DNA of 64,000 bases. It comes from Oxalobacteraceae bacterium AB_14 (GTDB lineage Bacteria > Pseudomonadota > Gammaproteobacteria > Burkholderiales > Burkholderiaceae_D). Under the pieces are notes generated by a model, which was given only the letters and a program-made list of their open reading frames with translations, did no database searches and was not told where the DNA came from. A program made the position numbers and the translations under genes. The first letter of the stretch is position 1. The number at the start of each line of letters is the position of its first letter. The stretch lies in the NCBI GenBank assembly GCA_000381565.1, contig KB906725.1, positions 1,381,731 through 1,445,730 of the forward strand, given 5' to 3'. Positions 55,135 through 64,000 of this stretch are shown here, one piece after another.

Positions 55135-55737
55135 TTAAACGCGCCAGCTTGGGCCCGGCTTCATGGGGACCTCAACCAGTTCGCCGGCCTGCCATTGCAG
55201 CACGTCTTCCTTGTTGAGCGCGATAGAGGGCATGGCCGTGTCCAGATTGGTGGCGACGGCCATCCATTGCTGATGAGCGCGGCGATAAACCGTGATCCCG
55301 CAAGCGCCGCTCGGGCTGCCGCAGGCCCAGGCCAGCCAGTCGTCGCTGATCAGCAAATAGGCCAGCTGATCGCTGTGCGGATCTTGCAGCCGCAGGCCGT
55401 GCATGGCGCCGGATGGTTCGCGGTACCAGTCTTCCTCGTAGCTGTTGTCGAGGCCGGTTTCGTGGACGTGGTCGGCGTCGTCGAAGCGCATCCAGCCCGC
55501 GTCGAGCTCGCCGCTGAGGGCGGGGTAGGCGATGGCGGGATGCCAGGTGCAGCGCGCGCCTTCCACCACGGTCTCGCCGGCGAAGCCGTTGATGCCGTTG
55601 CGGTCGACGGCAATGCGCAGGTCGATGTGGTAGCGTTGCGCCTGGAACCACCACACTTGCGTGGTCAAGTCGCTGCTGCCGTTGCTGCGCCAGATGCCGC
55701 TGCGGCGCCACAGGCCTTGGTATGCTGCTGGAACCAT
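55135..55737 (-). CDS. HRI1-like (calycin-type) hypothetical protein
   Basis: 200 residues, no signal peptide, predicted all-beta. AAYQGLWRRSGIW, VWWFQAQRYHIDLRI and WMRFDDADHVHETGLDN recall the HRI1 family pattern (fungal HRI1 has two calycin-like barrels), which also has bacterial members. That match is by eye. Third gene of a minus-strand unit after the secreted protein (2-bp gap) and the MDR oxidoreductase. Could bind a small molecule (inference). Confidence 0.6.
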   Translation of the reverse strand: MVPAAYQGLWRRSGIWRSNGSSDLTTQVWWFQAQRYHIDLRIAVDRNGINGFAGETVVEGARCTWHPAIAYPALSGELDAGWMRFDDADHVHETGLDNSYEEDWYREPSGAMHGLRLQDPHSDQLAYLLISDDWLAWACGSPSGACGITVYRRAHQQWMAVATNLDTAMPSIALNKEDVLQWQAGELVEVPMKPGPSWRV

Positions 55738-55738
55738 G

Positions 55739-56407
55739 TCACTTCAAATCGTCGGTGTAAAAATAGACCGTACCACGAATCGCGCTGGCGGGCACATGCA
55801 GCGCTGCGGCCAGCGCTTGCGCATCCGGCTGCTGCAAGGCTTGCTTGTTGAGCGTGATCGCGGCCGTCGATGCGCCGCCGGCCGCCGCGTAGGAAACGAT
55901 GTGGTCGAAATCGGGCCGGCTGTCGACCTGCTTGACCAGGTAGCGCTGCTTGCCGCTGCCGATCTGCACATAGCTGGCGTCGGCGCTGGTCTTCCGTGCC
56001 GGCGACAGCTGTCGGTACATCAGCACCTTGTCGACCACGATGGTGGAGGCGGCGAACTGCGTCTTGCCGCCTTGCTCGAAATGGCCTTGCACCAGGTCGG
56101 CCTTGAACTGCTTGAGCGGCGCGGCGCTCGCTGGCGCCAGGCGCGACAGTTCGAACTTCTCCGGCGCGATGGTCCACAGCGCTGTCTTGCCGTCGAGGCG
56201 CCGGCGCAGCGCCGCGTCGGTGGCGGGATCGGCCACGTGCACTTGCAGGATTACCTGATAGTCGTGCGGCGTATGGAACATCGGCAGGTGCGATGCGTAC
56301 AGGCCTTGCTTGCCGCCGAACAGCGCCATGCCGTGCTCGCCGTAGCTGGCGTCGGCCGCGCCGGCGCCGCCGGCGATCAAGGCCAGCGCTGGCAGCGCGG
56401 CCCTCAC
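55739..56407 (-). CDS. Secreted hypothetical protein in an oxidoreductase operon
   Basis: 222 residues from GTG 56407, which overlaps the MDR stop (GTGA). Signal peptide RAALPALALIAGGAGAADA. Then GMALFGGKQGLYASHLPMFHTPHDYQVILQV, which looks conserved, and a beta-rich C-terminal half. No family with known function. Likely periplasmic. The tight coupling to a cytoplasmic oxidoreductase and a calycin-like protein is unusual. An in-frame upstream extension overlaps the MDR gene and is not used. Confidence 0.72.
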   Translation of the reverse strand: MRAALPALALIAGGAGAADASYGEHGMALFGGKQGLYASHLPMFHTPHDYQVILQVHVADPATDAALRRRLDGKTALWTIAPEKFELSRLAPASAAPLKQFKADLVQGHFEQGGKTQFAASTIVVDKVLMYRQLSPARKTSADASYVQIGSGKQRYLVKQVDSRPDFDHIVSYAAAGGASTAAITLNKQALQQPDAQALAAALHVPASAIRGTVYFYTDDLK

Positions 56408-57429
56408 GCCTTCACCAGCAGCTTGCCGCGGTGCTCGCCGGTGAACAGCGAGTTCAGCGCGGACGGCAATTGCGCGAAGCCGTCGATCACCGTTTCCTCG
56501 AACACGATCTCGCCCGCCTTCACCCACGGCGCGACGATGTGGATCATCTCGTCCATGCGATGCAGGTAGTCGCGCGCCAGCATGCCCTGGATGGTGGCGC
56601 GCTGGTACAGCATGTGGTGCAGCAGGCGCGGCCCCAGTTCCGGCGTCTCCAGGCCGCCGCTGTACTGGCTGATCTGGCCGCAGATGACGATGCGCGCGCG
56701 GCGGTTGATGAGGGGGATGATGGCATCGGTCACCATGCCGCCGACGTTATCGAAATACACGTCGACGCCGCCGGTCAGCCGCTTGATTTCCGCGCCCAGC
56801 GTATCGGCGTCGGCGTAGGCCTTGTAGTCGATGGCCCAGTCCGCATCCAGCACAATGCGCAGCCAGTCGCACTTGGCCGCGCCGCCGGCGATGCCGAGCA
56901 CGCGCGCGCCGTGGCGCTTGGCGAACTGCACCACCAACGATCCGACCGCACCGGCCGCGCCGGACACCACCACCACCTCGCCCGCGTGCGGCTTGCCCGA
57001 TTCCGTCAGGCCGAACCAGGCGGTGCGGCCCGGCATGCCCAGCACGCCGAGCGCGGTGGTCACCGGCGCCAGCTCCGGATCGATGCGCTTCAGGCCGCTG
57101 GCGTGGACGCGCGCGTGCGTCTGCCAGCCGGTGTAGCTCTGCACCCAGTCGCCGATGGCGAAGCCGCCAGCGTTCGACGCCAGCACCTGCGCCACCACGG
57201 CGCCTTGCTGCACGGTGTTGAGCGGATGCGGCTCGGTGTCGTAGGTCGGTTTGCTGGACTGGCCGATGCGCATATACGGATCGACGCTGAACCAGCGCGC
57301 TTCGATCAGCACCTCGCCGTCGCCCAGCGCGGTCGACAATTGTTGTTCAACGAGCTGGTAGTGCTCGGCCGTGATCTGGCCGGCCGGCTGCCGGCGGTAG
57401 ATCCATTGTTGTTGGGTGAGAGTCGTCAT
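56404..57429 (-). CDS. NADP-dependent oxidoreductase, MDR family (zinc-less)
   Basis: 341 residues. Medium-chain reductase of the leukotriene B4 dehydrogenase/CurA type: ALGVLGMPGRTAWFGLTESGKPHAGE, the nucleotide motif VVVSGAAGAVGSLVVQFAK, and DVYFDNVGG. No Zn ligands. Reduces activated C=C bonds of enones with NADPH. ATG 57427-57429. Divergent from a LysR gene 74 bp away that probably controls it. First of three genes with overlapping ends. Confidence 0.92.
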   Translation of the reverse strand: MTTLTQQQWIYRRQPAGQITAEHYQLVEQQLSTALGDGEVLIEARWFSVDPYMRIGQSSKPTYDTEPHPLNTVQQGAVVAQVLASNAGGFAIGDWVQSYTGWQTHARVHASGLKRIDPELAPVTTALGVLGMPGRTAWFGLTESGKPHAGEVVVVSGAAGAVGSLVVQFAKRHGARVLGIAGGAAKCDWLRIVLDADWAIDYKAYADADTLGAEIKRLTGGVDVYFDNVGGMVTDAIIPLINRRARIVICGQISQYSGGLETPELGPRLLHHMLYQRATIQGMLARDYLHRMDEMIHIVAPWVKAGEIVFEETVIDGFAQLPSALNSLFTGEHRGKLLVKA

Positions 57430-57503
57430 GCCGCAGATGGTAAGATGCTCTTCGTATCCAGTAAAGCAACTTAAATTCACTATTCGTATCCTGTTTGGAC
57501 ATC

Positions 57504-58418
57504 ATGAATCTTTCCGACCTGCGTGTTTTCGTCAGCGCCGCGCGCCGCCCGTCGCTGGGCGCGGCCGCGCTGGAGCTGCATTTGACGCCGTCGGCGGTGT
57601 CCAAGGCGCTCAAGCGGCTGGAGGACAGCCTGGGCAAGCCGCTGTTCGACCGCAGCGCCAAGCAGCTGGTGTTGAACGACAGCGGCCAGTTGCTGCTGGC
57701 CCGCGCCCAGAACCTGCTGGCGCTGGCCGACCAGGCCAGGGCCGACCTGATGGGCGAGCGCGCCGCCGTCGACAGCCGCATCGCCGGCCCCGCCATCCTG
57801 CTGTGGCGGCATGGGCAGATGCTGTCGCAAGCGCTGCGCGCCTATCCGGAGGCCAGTTTGCGCATGCAGGCCATGTTCGAGGATGAAGCGCTGGCGGCGC
57901 TGCTGCGCGGCGATATCAACGCCGCCATCGTCACCGGCGACGTCATCGAGGGACGCGGCGAGCACTGGTCGGACGAATGGCAGGTCACGCCGCTGGGCAG
58001 CGTGACCCTGCACTTGGTGGCGGGACAGCGTCATCCGCTGGTGGCCTCGTTGCCGCCGTCGCCGCTGCTGGAGGCGGACACCGCGCAAGTGCTGGCGCAC
58101 GATTTCGCTTGCCCGTCGCGCTCGCTGTTTTGCGGCGTGCAGCGCGGCGCCCGTTCCGACGGCTGGCGCGACGACCGGCTGCCACGCAAGATCCGCTACT
58201 GGACCGACGATCTGCAACTGTTGCTGGCGCTGGTCAAATCGGGCGCGGCGCTGGCCTACCTGCCGGACTTCGCGCTGGCCGATCGCGAATTGCGCCGCAT
58301 CCATGTGAGCGATTGCGCGTTCGAATGCGTGGAACAGGTGGCGCTGGTGTGGAATCGCGTCAAGGCCAGCGCCTGGCAGCGCGAGCTGGCCGCTGCGCTG
58401 GCAGGATACAACTCGTAG
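57504..58418 (+). CDS. LysR family transcriptional regulator
   Basis: 304 residues. Helix-turn-helix: LSDLRVFVSAARRPSLGAAALELHLTPSAVSKALKRLEDSLG (read in parts), then the effector-binding domain. ATG 57504; TTG 57495 gives three extra residues. Faces the MDR oxidoreductase operon across 74 bp, the typical LysR arrangement. Effector not predictable; possibly the enone or quinone substrate. Confidence 0.92.
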   Translation: MNLSDLRVFVSAARRPSLGAAALELHLTPSAVSKALKRLEDSLGKPLFDRSAKQLVLNDSGQLLLARAQNLLALADQARADLMGERAAVDSRIAGPAILLWRHGQMLSQALRAYPEASLRMQAMFEDEALAALLRGDINAAIVTGDVIEGRGEHWSDEWQVTPLGSVTLHLVAGQRHPLVASLPPSPLLEADTAQVLAHDFACPSRSLFCGVQRGARSDGWRDDRLPRKIRYWTDDLQLLLALVKSGAALAYLPDFALADRELRRIHVSDCAFECVEQVALVWNRVKASAWQRELAAALAGYNS

Positions 58419-58636
58419 CTTTTCTTACGGAACTGTGGTCGTCTGCCGCCGAGGCGCTGGCCCGGACTGAACACGCCGGCATCAAGGTATGTGCCCGTCG
58501 TCTCCAGTACGGCGGCGGGGGCTTGTCGTCCGAGGCCATCAGCCTGTCGGCGGAATCGGCCGTGGTGGCGTCGCTGGGCGGTTCGACCGGCGCCTGCAAC
58601 GCTGGACTGGTCAGTACCTTGCAAGTCACGGCCTAG
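58419..58636 (+). pseudogene. Possible gene remnant after LysR
   Basis: A frame through this gap reads VCARRLQYGGGGLSSEAI then SLSAESAVVASLGGSTGACN and ends STLQVTA at TAG. It has no start or ribosome-binding site of its own. The mixed composition looks like an old coding end rather than random sequence. I recognise no family. The gap continues to 58670 with nothing else. Confidence 0.25.
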
Positions 58637-58670
58637 GTACTTCCCCCCGCTTGCCACCGAACGGCTGACC

Positions 58671-61600
58671 TTACTGGGCCAGCAGCTCGACGTTGACCAT
58701 GTTGTCGTCGGGCTTGCGGTCGATCAGCTTGTTGTCGGGGTCGATGCCGGCCTTGCCCGGACGGCCGTTGATGAGCACCGTGTACAGATTGTCCTTGCGC
58801 TCGATGAGCTTGCGCTCGCGGTACAGGCTGTTGCCGTCCTTGTCGTCGATGCCGATGTCGATCCAGTCCTTCAACGGCGCGTCTTTTTCCGCGCCCTGGT
58901 CGTTGGCCCGCACCTTGGCGGCGCTGACCGCGAACGTCACTTCATATTTGCCGTCCACCAGCTTGCGCGCGGTGGCCGAGACGGCATGGTTCTCGTACAG
59001 CACGATGTGGTTGAACAGATCGTCGATCAGGTAGGCCTGCTCTGGCGGCGTGATCTTGCGCAGCGCGTCGACTAGCACCGTGACGCTCGGATACGGCCCG
59101 CTCTTGCGGCCGTACTGCGCCAGCATCTCCTTCAACGCCGCGTTGACCCTGGCCTCGCCCAGGATGTCCTGCAACTGGTACATCGCCAGGCTGCCCTTGC
59201 GGTACTGGATGTAGTTCTGGTTCTCGTTGTCCGCCAGCGGCATCTCCTTCTTGCGCTCCAGCGCCCGGCCCATCAGGTACAGGTCGAGGTCGTAGCGCAG
59301 GAAGCGGCGCATCTTGTCCGCGCCGAAGTTCTTCTTCATCACCATCAGCGCCGAGTATTCGGCCAGCGTTTCGCTCAGCACCGTGCCGCCGCGCGTGTTG
59401 CCGCCGACCAGCTGATGGCCCCACCACTGGTGCGCCACTTCGTGCGCGGTGACGTAGAACGGATAGTCGATGTCCTTCGGGCTCTTGTCGTTGACCTTGG
59501 CGATGAAGCCTATCGATTCCGCATACGGTATCGTGGTCGGCAGCGATTGCGCGAAGGTGGCGTAGCGCGGGAACTCGACGATGCGCACCAGCTTGTGCTG
59601 GTAGGGTCCGAAGTTGCGCGTGTAGTAGTCCAGCGATTCCTTGATGCCCTTGTCCATGCGGTCGAGGTTGTACTCGTGGCCGGGATGGTAGTACAGCTCG
59701 ATGCCCACGTCCTGCCACCAGTCGCGCTTGACCAGGTAGCGCGCCGACTGGAACGCGTAGTAGTTCAGGATGGGCTGGTCCATCTTGTAGTGGTAGTAGT
59801 GCCGTCCCAGCCTGCTCCATTCCTTGACCAGCGTGCCCGGCGCGATGGCGATCTGGTCGGCGCTGGTGCTGACGGTGGCGTCCAAGCTGATCCAGTCGGC
59901 GTCGTTGCCGGCGAAGTTGTTGGCCAGGCCGGCCGGGTCGTCGCGCGGCAGCATGCGTTCGCGCGCCGGCAGCTTGTGCTTCCTGCGGTCGCGCACGTCG
60001 CTCAGCTCCATCGCCTGCTGGTAGCCGATGTGCGGCAGCACGCTGTTGTTGAAGAAGGTGCCGTTGCCGATCACGGGCGTGTCCTGGCCCATGCCCAGGA
60101 TGCCGCCGGGCAGGTAGACCACGTCGAACTCCATCGTCAGCTGCGCGCCCGGCGCCAGCGGCTTGGCCAGCTTGTAGCTGTAGAAGCCGAGCTCGTCGTC
60201 CTGGAAGCCCGGCCGCGCGTCCTGGCTGAAGTGCGCCTTGAATTGGGTGGTGCTGTTGTCCTGGTAGACCAGCACGTCCGTGATCGGCTGCGCGGTCTTG
60301 TTCTCCAGCAGGTAGCGGCCCTTGACCACCAGGCTGCGCTGCGCCGGCACGATGGCGACGTCGAGCTTGACGTCGGTGATGCGCGGCTGCGGCACCACGG
60401 CGAATTTCTTGTACTTGCGTTCGTAGTCGGCGCGCTCGGCATCCTTCTGGTAGGCCGATTTGAAACAGTGGGCGATGTGGGTGTTGTAGAACACCACGCT
60501 GCCGGCGCCGACGAAGATCAACAGGCCGGCCGCGACCGTGCTCAGCACCGGCACCGTCAGCGCGTGGCGCGCCAGTTGCAGGCGCTGGCGCCAGCCGTCG
60601 TTGGTGCCGCGCGCCCAGAACAGCAGCGACAGCACCGCCAGCAGCAGGGCGGCGCCGGTCCAGTAGAGCTCGAACCAGCGTTCGCGCGCCAGGAAGTGGC
60701 CGTAGCCGTTCATGGCGGAATAGATGAAGCTCGGCATGGTGCCGTAGATGAGCATGGGGTCGTCGACACCCACCGTGCCCAGCGTGACGCTGGCCAGGTA
60801 GTAGACGATCATCGCGAAGTAGGCCAGGTATTTCTGGTTGATCAGCACTTGCAGCGCGATCGCCAGCACCGCCGACAACGCATAGGCCGGCAGCTGGATC
60901 AGGAACAGGTGGTACAGGTATAGCCCCGGCTCCAGGATGAAATAGCCTTTGACGATCTGGATCGCCATGCCGCACAGCATCACCACCACCATCAGCAGGG
61001 TTTGCAGGCCGATCAGCGCGATCAGCTTGGACAGCAGCGGCAGCCAGCTCGGGATCGGCAGCGCGTCGAGCATCTGCGCCATGCGCGCCTCGCGCTCGCG
61101 CCACACCAGCTCGCCCGCGTAGAAGGTGGTGATGACGAACATGAACAGCGCGAAGGTTTCCGACACCGACTCCAGCACCAGGTAGGTGACTGGATAGGTG
61201 GTGGTGCCGAACATCGAGCCCATGTCCAGCGCGCTGGCGAACATCATCAGCACGCCGGCCAGCACCAGCACCAGGAAGTAGATGTTCTTGGTGGTTTCGC
61301 GCAGGTTCAGCCAGCTCATCTTGAACAGCAGCGCGGCCAGGCTGCGCGACTGGAAGTCCGGCTTTTCCTGGGTGCTGGTGGACTGGGCCGACAGGTGCAG
61401 CGGGGTTTCGCCTTCGCCGCGGCTGGTGCTGCCGGCGCCGCTGTCGATGGAGGCGATGAAGTGGAAGCGCCAGTAGCCCAGCAGCAGGCCGGCCAGCGCG
61501 AACGAGCACCACAGCACGCGGTTGAGCAGGTACACGCCTTCCGGCCAGAACATGCGGCTGTTGCGCTCGATGATGGGCCAGTATTCGGTCAGGCGGATCA

Positions 61601-62252
61601 CGGCGGTGGTGCCGAAGGGGTCGATCAGCGCGGCCAGCGTCTTGTAGTCGAGGTCGCGCGCCAGGCCGGGGGCGACGATGTAGCCGATCAGCATGACCAC
61701 GCTGGAGATGTAGACCGGCAGCATGCGCCGCGTCAGCGCGGCCAGGATGAAGAACACGGCGCCGAAGATGAAGATGTCGGGCAGGATGACGATCAGGTAG
61801 GGGATCACATAGCCCAGCACGCCAGGCTGGCCGAGCCGCTCCGGATCGATGCCAGGGATGTAGCTGCCCAGCCAGCAGCCCAGCAGGATGCTGGTGAAGA
61901 TGATGGCCAGCGTCAGGTAGGCGCCGAGGAAGCGGCCGAACATGTACTGGTGCTTCCTGATCGGCGCCGAGAAGAAGAAGTGCTGCATGTCGTATTCGAA
62001 ATCCTGCTGCACCGAGCGGCCCATCATGGCGGCCATGACCACCACGCCCAGCGAGGCGAGCACGCTGGTGGTGAACATCAGCGAGCGGGGCGAATCGATC
62101 AGCTGGCTGCCGAAGGTGACCGAGGCGCCCTTGAAGACGCCGCCGGCGGCGGCCATCCACAGCAGCGACAGTGCCAGGAAGCCGAGGAAATAGACCCAGG
62201 TGGACAGCAGCTTGAGGCGCTGACGCGCTTCAAAGTAGGCGATGGAAAACAT
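58671..62252 (-). CDS. ABC permease fused to M1-family aminopeptidase
   Basis: 1193 residues. N-terminal two ABC-2 permease blocks (about 1-270 and 310-600) with 12 or more helices, then a periplasmic M1 gluzincin domain. Zinc site H937-E938-V-A-H941 with Q-W-W-G following and Glu961 as third ligand; one residue more than the usual M1 spacing (18) between HExxH and Glu. This ABC/M1 fusion class is known and occurs beside an ATPase. The full chain is probably an exporter with a processing peptidase. Substrate unknown. ATG 62250-62252, 9 bp after the ATPase gene. Confidence 0.92.
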   Translation of the reverse strand: MFSIAYFEARQRLKLLSTWVYFLGFLALSLLWMAAAGGVFKGASVTFGSQLIDSPRSLMFTTSVLASLGVVVMAAMMGRSVQQDFEYDMQHFFFSAPIRKHQYMFGRFLGAYLTLAIIFTSILLGCWLGSYIPGIDPERLGQPGVLGYVIPYLIVILPDIFIFGAVFFILAALTRRMLPVYISSVVMLIGYIVAPGLARDLDYKTLAALIDPFGTTAVIRLTEYWPIIERNSRMFWPEGVYLLNRVLWCSFALAGLLLGYWRFHFIASIDSGAGSTSRGEGETPLHLSAQSTSTQEKPDFQSRSLAALLFKMSWLNLRETTKNIYFLVLVLAGVLMMFASALDMGSMFGTTTYPVTYLVLESVSETFALFMFVITTFYAGELVWREREARMAQMLDALPIPSWLPLLSKLIALIGLQTLLMVVVMLCGMAIQIVKGYFILEPGLYLYHLFLIQLPAYALSAVLAIALQVLINQKYLAYFAMIVYYLASVTLGTVGVDDPMLIYGTMPSFIYSAMNGYGHFLARERWFELYWTGAALLLAVLSLLFWARGTNDGWRQRLQLARHALTVPVLSTVAAGLLIFVGAGSVVFYNTHIAHCFKSAYQKDAERADYERKYKKFAVVPQPRITDVKLDVAIVPAQRSLVVKGRYLLENKTAQPITDVLVYQDNSTTQFKAHFSQDARPGFQDDELGFYSYKLAKPLAPGAQLTMEFDVVYLPGGILGMGQDTPVIGNGTFFNNSVLPHIGYQQAMELSDVRDRRKHKLPARERMLPRDDPAGLANNFAGNDADWISLDATVSTSADQIAIAPGTLVKEWSRLGRHYYHYKMDQPILNYYAFQSARYLVKRDWWQDVGIELYYHPGHEYNLDRMDKGIKESLDYYTRNFGPYQHKLVRIVEFPRYATFAQSLPTTIPYAESIGFIAKVNDKSPKDIDYPFYVTAHEVAHQWWGHQLVGGNTRGGTVLSETLAEYSALMVMKKNFGADKMRRFLRYDLDLYLMGRALERKKEMPLADNENQNYIQYRKGSLAMYQLQDILGEARVNAALKEMLAQYGRKSGPYPSVTVLVDALRKITPPEQAYLIDDLFNHIVLYENHAVSATARKLVDGKYEVTFAVSAAKVRANDQGAEKDAPLKDWIDIGIDDKDGNSLYRERKLIERKDNLYTVLINGRPGKAGIDPDNKLIDRKPDDNMVNVELLAQ

Positions 62253-62261
62253 AAGGCCGCC

Positions 62262-63155
<894 letters not shown>

Positions 63156-63362
63156 GCTAACTCCTGAATGATTCTGCCGGTGCCTGCGCCGCGTTTCTGC
63201 ACGGCCATACACTTTTCACATGATGGCATTGTATTGAATTTGCTCTATATGTGGGGCGCCATTGCGATAGGCGGCCGAAACCGCGCGCCAGAGTGCAGGA
63301 ATGGCTGACCAGACGGCGGCGCGAAGCTGCCCCATCCTGGGTTGGTTGAATAGACAACTTGT
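63156..63362. other. Gap between the two ABC units
   Basis: 207 bp with no supported gene. A+T-rich 63210-63250 and 63340-63380 could hold the minus-strand promoter of the ATPase gene, but no clear hexamer pair. Short frames here overlap the ATPase start and look like shadows. Confidence 0.3.
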
Positions 63363-64000
63363 TCAATTTCTAAACAAAACCTGCTCGCGGTTGAACCACC
63401 AGCGGCACAGGGCCAGCAGGGCGCCGGCGGTCAGGGTGGTCGACAGCAGGATGACCCAGAACATGCTGTAGTCCATCGTGCCCTTCACCAATTCCTTCAT
63501 CGCCAGCGAGGCATTGGTCATCGGCACCATCGCCCATTTCCAGTTCAGCTCGACGCCGGGCAGCAGCGCCACCAAGGTCGGCAGCACGGTGACGATGATC
63601 AGCGGCGAGATCAGGCCGGCCGCCTCCTTGTAGCTCTTGGCGTAGACCGAGATCGACAGCAGGATGGCGGCGAAGATGGCGGCGGTGGGCACCAGCATCA
63701 GCGCCACCATGGCCAGGTCGAGCAGGCCGATGGCGCGCACCATCTGCACCAGGTCGCCGCCCATCATGGGGCCGAAGAAAGTCAGCAGTATGCCCAGGCT
63801 GCCGATCATCAGCAGCGCCGAGGTCAGGCCGACGGTGAACAGCATCAGGAACTTGGCCATCACCAGCGCGGTGCGCGAGACCGGCGCCAGCAGCAACGTT
63901 TCCAGGGTGCCGCGTTCCTTCTCGCCGGCGCCGGTGTCGATCGCCGGATACATGGCCGCCATCAGGCACACCATCAGCAGGATGTAGGGCAGCATGCCGC
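63363..64000 (-). CDS. NatB-like ABC-2 transporter permease (partial)
   Basis: At least 212 residues; the frame is open to the right edge, so the N-terminus is missing. Contains the YPAIDTGAGEKERGTLETLLLAPVSR motif (read in parts) of Na+-exporter NatB and related ABC-2 permeases, and five or six helices (LMLFTVGLTSALLMIGSLGILL, MVALMLVPTAAIFAAILLS and so on). Likely exports sodium or a drug with an ATPase encoded outside the window. Ends CRWWFNREQVLFRN. Confidence 0.88.
   Translation of the reverse strand, partial: GMLPYILLMVCLMAAMYPAIDTGAGEKERGTLETLLLAPVSRTALVMAKFLMLFTVGLTSALLMIGSLGILLTFFGPMMGGDLVQMVRAIGLLDLAMVALMLVPTAAIFAAILLSISVYAKSYKEAAGLISPLIIVTVLPTLVALLPGVELNWKWAMVPMTNASLAMKELVKGTMDYSMFWVILLSTTLTAGALLALCRWWFNREQVLFRN

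Overview
The window is a high-GC chromosomal segment from a betaproteobacterium, most likely Oxalobacteraceae (Massilia, Duganella or Janthinobacterium type). I base this on codon use and on gene order: gatCAB divergent to mreBCD-mrdA-rodA-rlpA; argS, FtsN-like SPOR protein, dsbA, SDR, birA, coaX; rsmB, DUF4390, ntrY, ntrX; and def-fmt divergent to lysM-dprA-smg-topB. This is recognition of families and order by eye. No database search was run. No rRNA, tRNA, CRISPR array, IS element or prophage was seen.

Layout. 0-1.5 kb: end of an unknown gene, then a GNAT acetyltransferase coupled to a secreted LprI-like protein. 1.6-5.0 kb: gatCAB (transamidation of Glu-tRNA-Gln / Asp-tRNA-Asn), minus strand. 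5.3-14.9 kb: the cell elongation operon on the plus strand (mreB, mreC, mreD, mrdA/PBP2, rodA). It is followed by a second, almost collinear copy: an internally deleted in-frame RodA remnant and a complete second PBP2, then rlpA. 15.1-16.1 kb: Nudix and GNAT pair. 22.4-16.1 kb, minus strand: argS and a chain of overlapping genes ending in coaX and a SPOR protein. 22.4-23.2 kb: a low-GC gap with two candidate small proteins.

23.2-28.8 kb: rsmB, DUF4390 protein, NtrY-like kinase, an NtrX-like regulator without the AAA+ domain, and a degenerate CobW-like protein. 28.9-34.2 kb: DUF3567 protein, class II glutamine amidotransferase, EAL-HDOD protein, SPW membrane protein and an ABC exporter pair. 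34.4-38.2 kb: metH. 38.4-45.6 kb: accessory genes with several local regulator/target pairs (TetR with a DUF3313 lipoprotein, MerR with a nitroreductase, LysR with a CmcJ-like oxidoreductase). 45.6-53.2 kb: fmt, def, LysM protein, dprA, smg and a topoisomerase III with a histone-H1-like tail.

53.2-55.1 kb: a hipBA toxin-antitoxin locus preceded by four evenly spaced palindromic operators. 55.1-58.4 kb: a three-gene minus-strand operon (MDR oxidoreductase, secreted protein, HRI1-like protein) divergent to a LysR gene. 58.7-64.0 kb: an ABC permease fused to an M1 aminopeptidase, its ATPase, and the start of a NatB-like permease that runs off the window.

The most notable signals are the mrdA-rodA tandem duplication with a mini-RodA, the helically phased hipBA operators, a textbook MerR-type 19-bp-spacer promoter, a possible small-protein cassette at 22.6-23.1 kb, and a family of GC-rich dispersed palindromes found only between genes.
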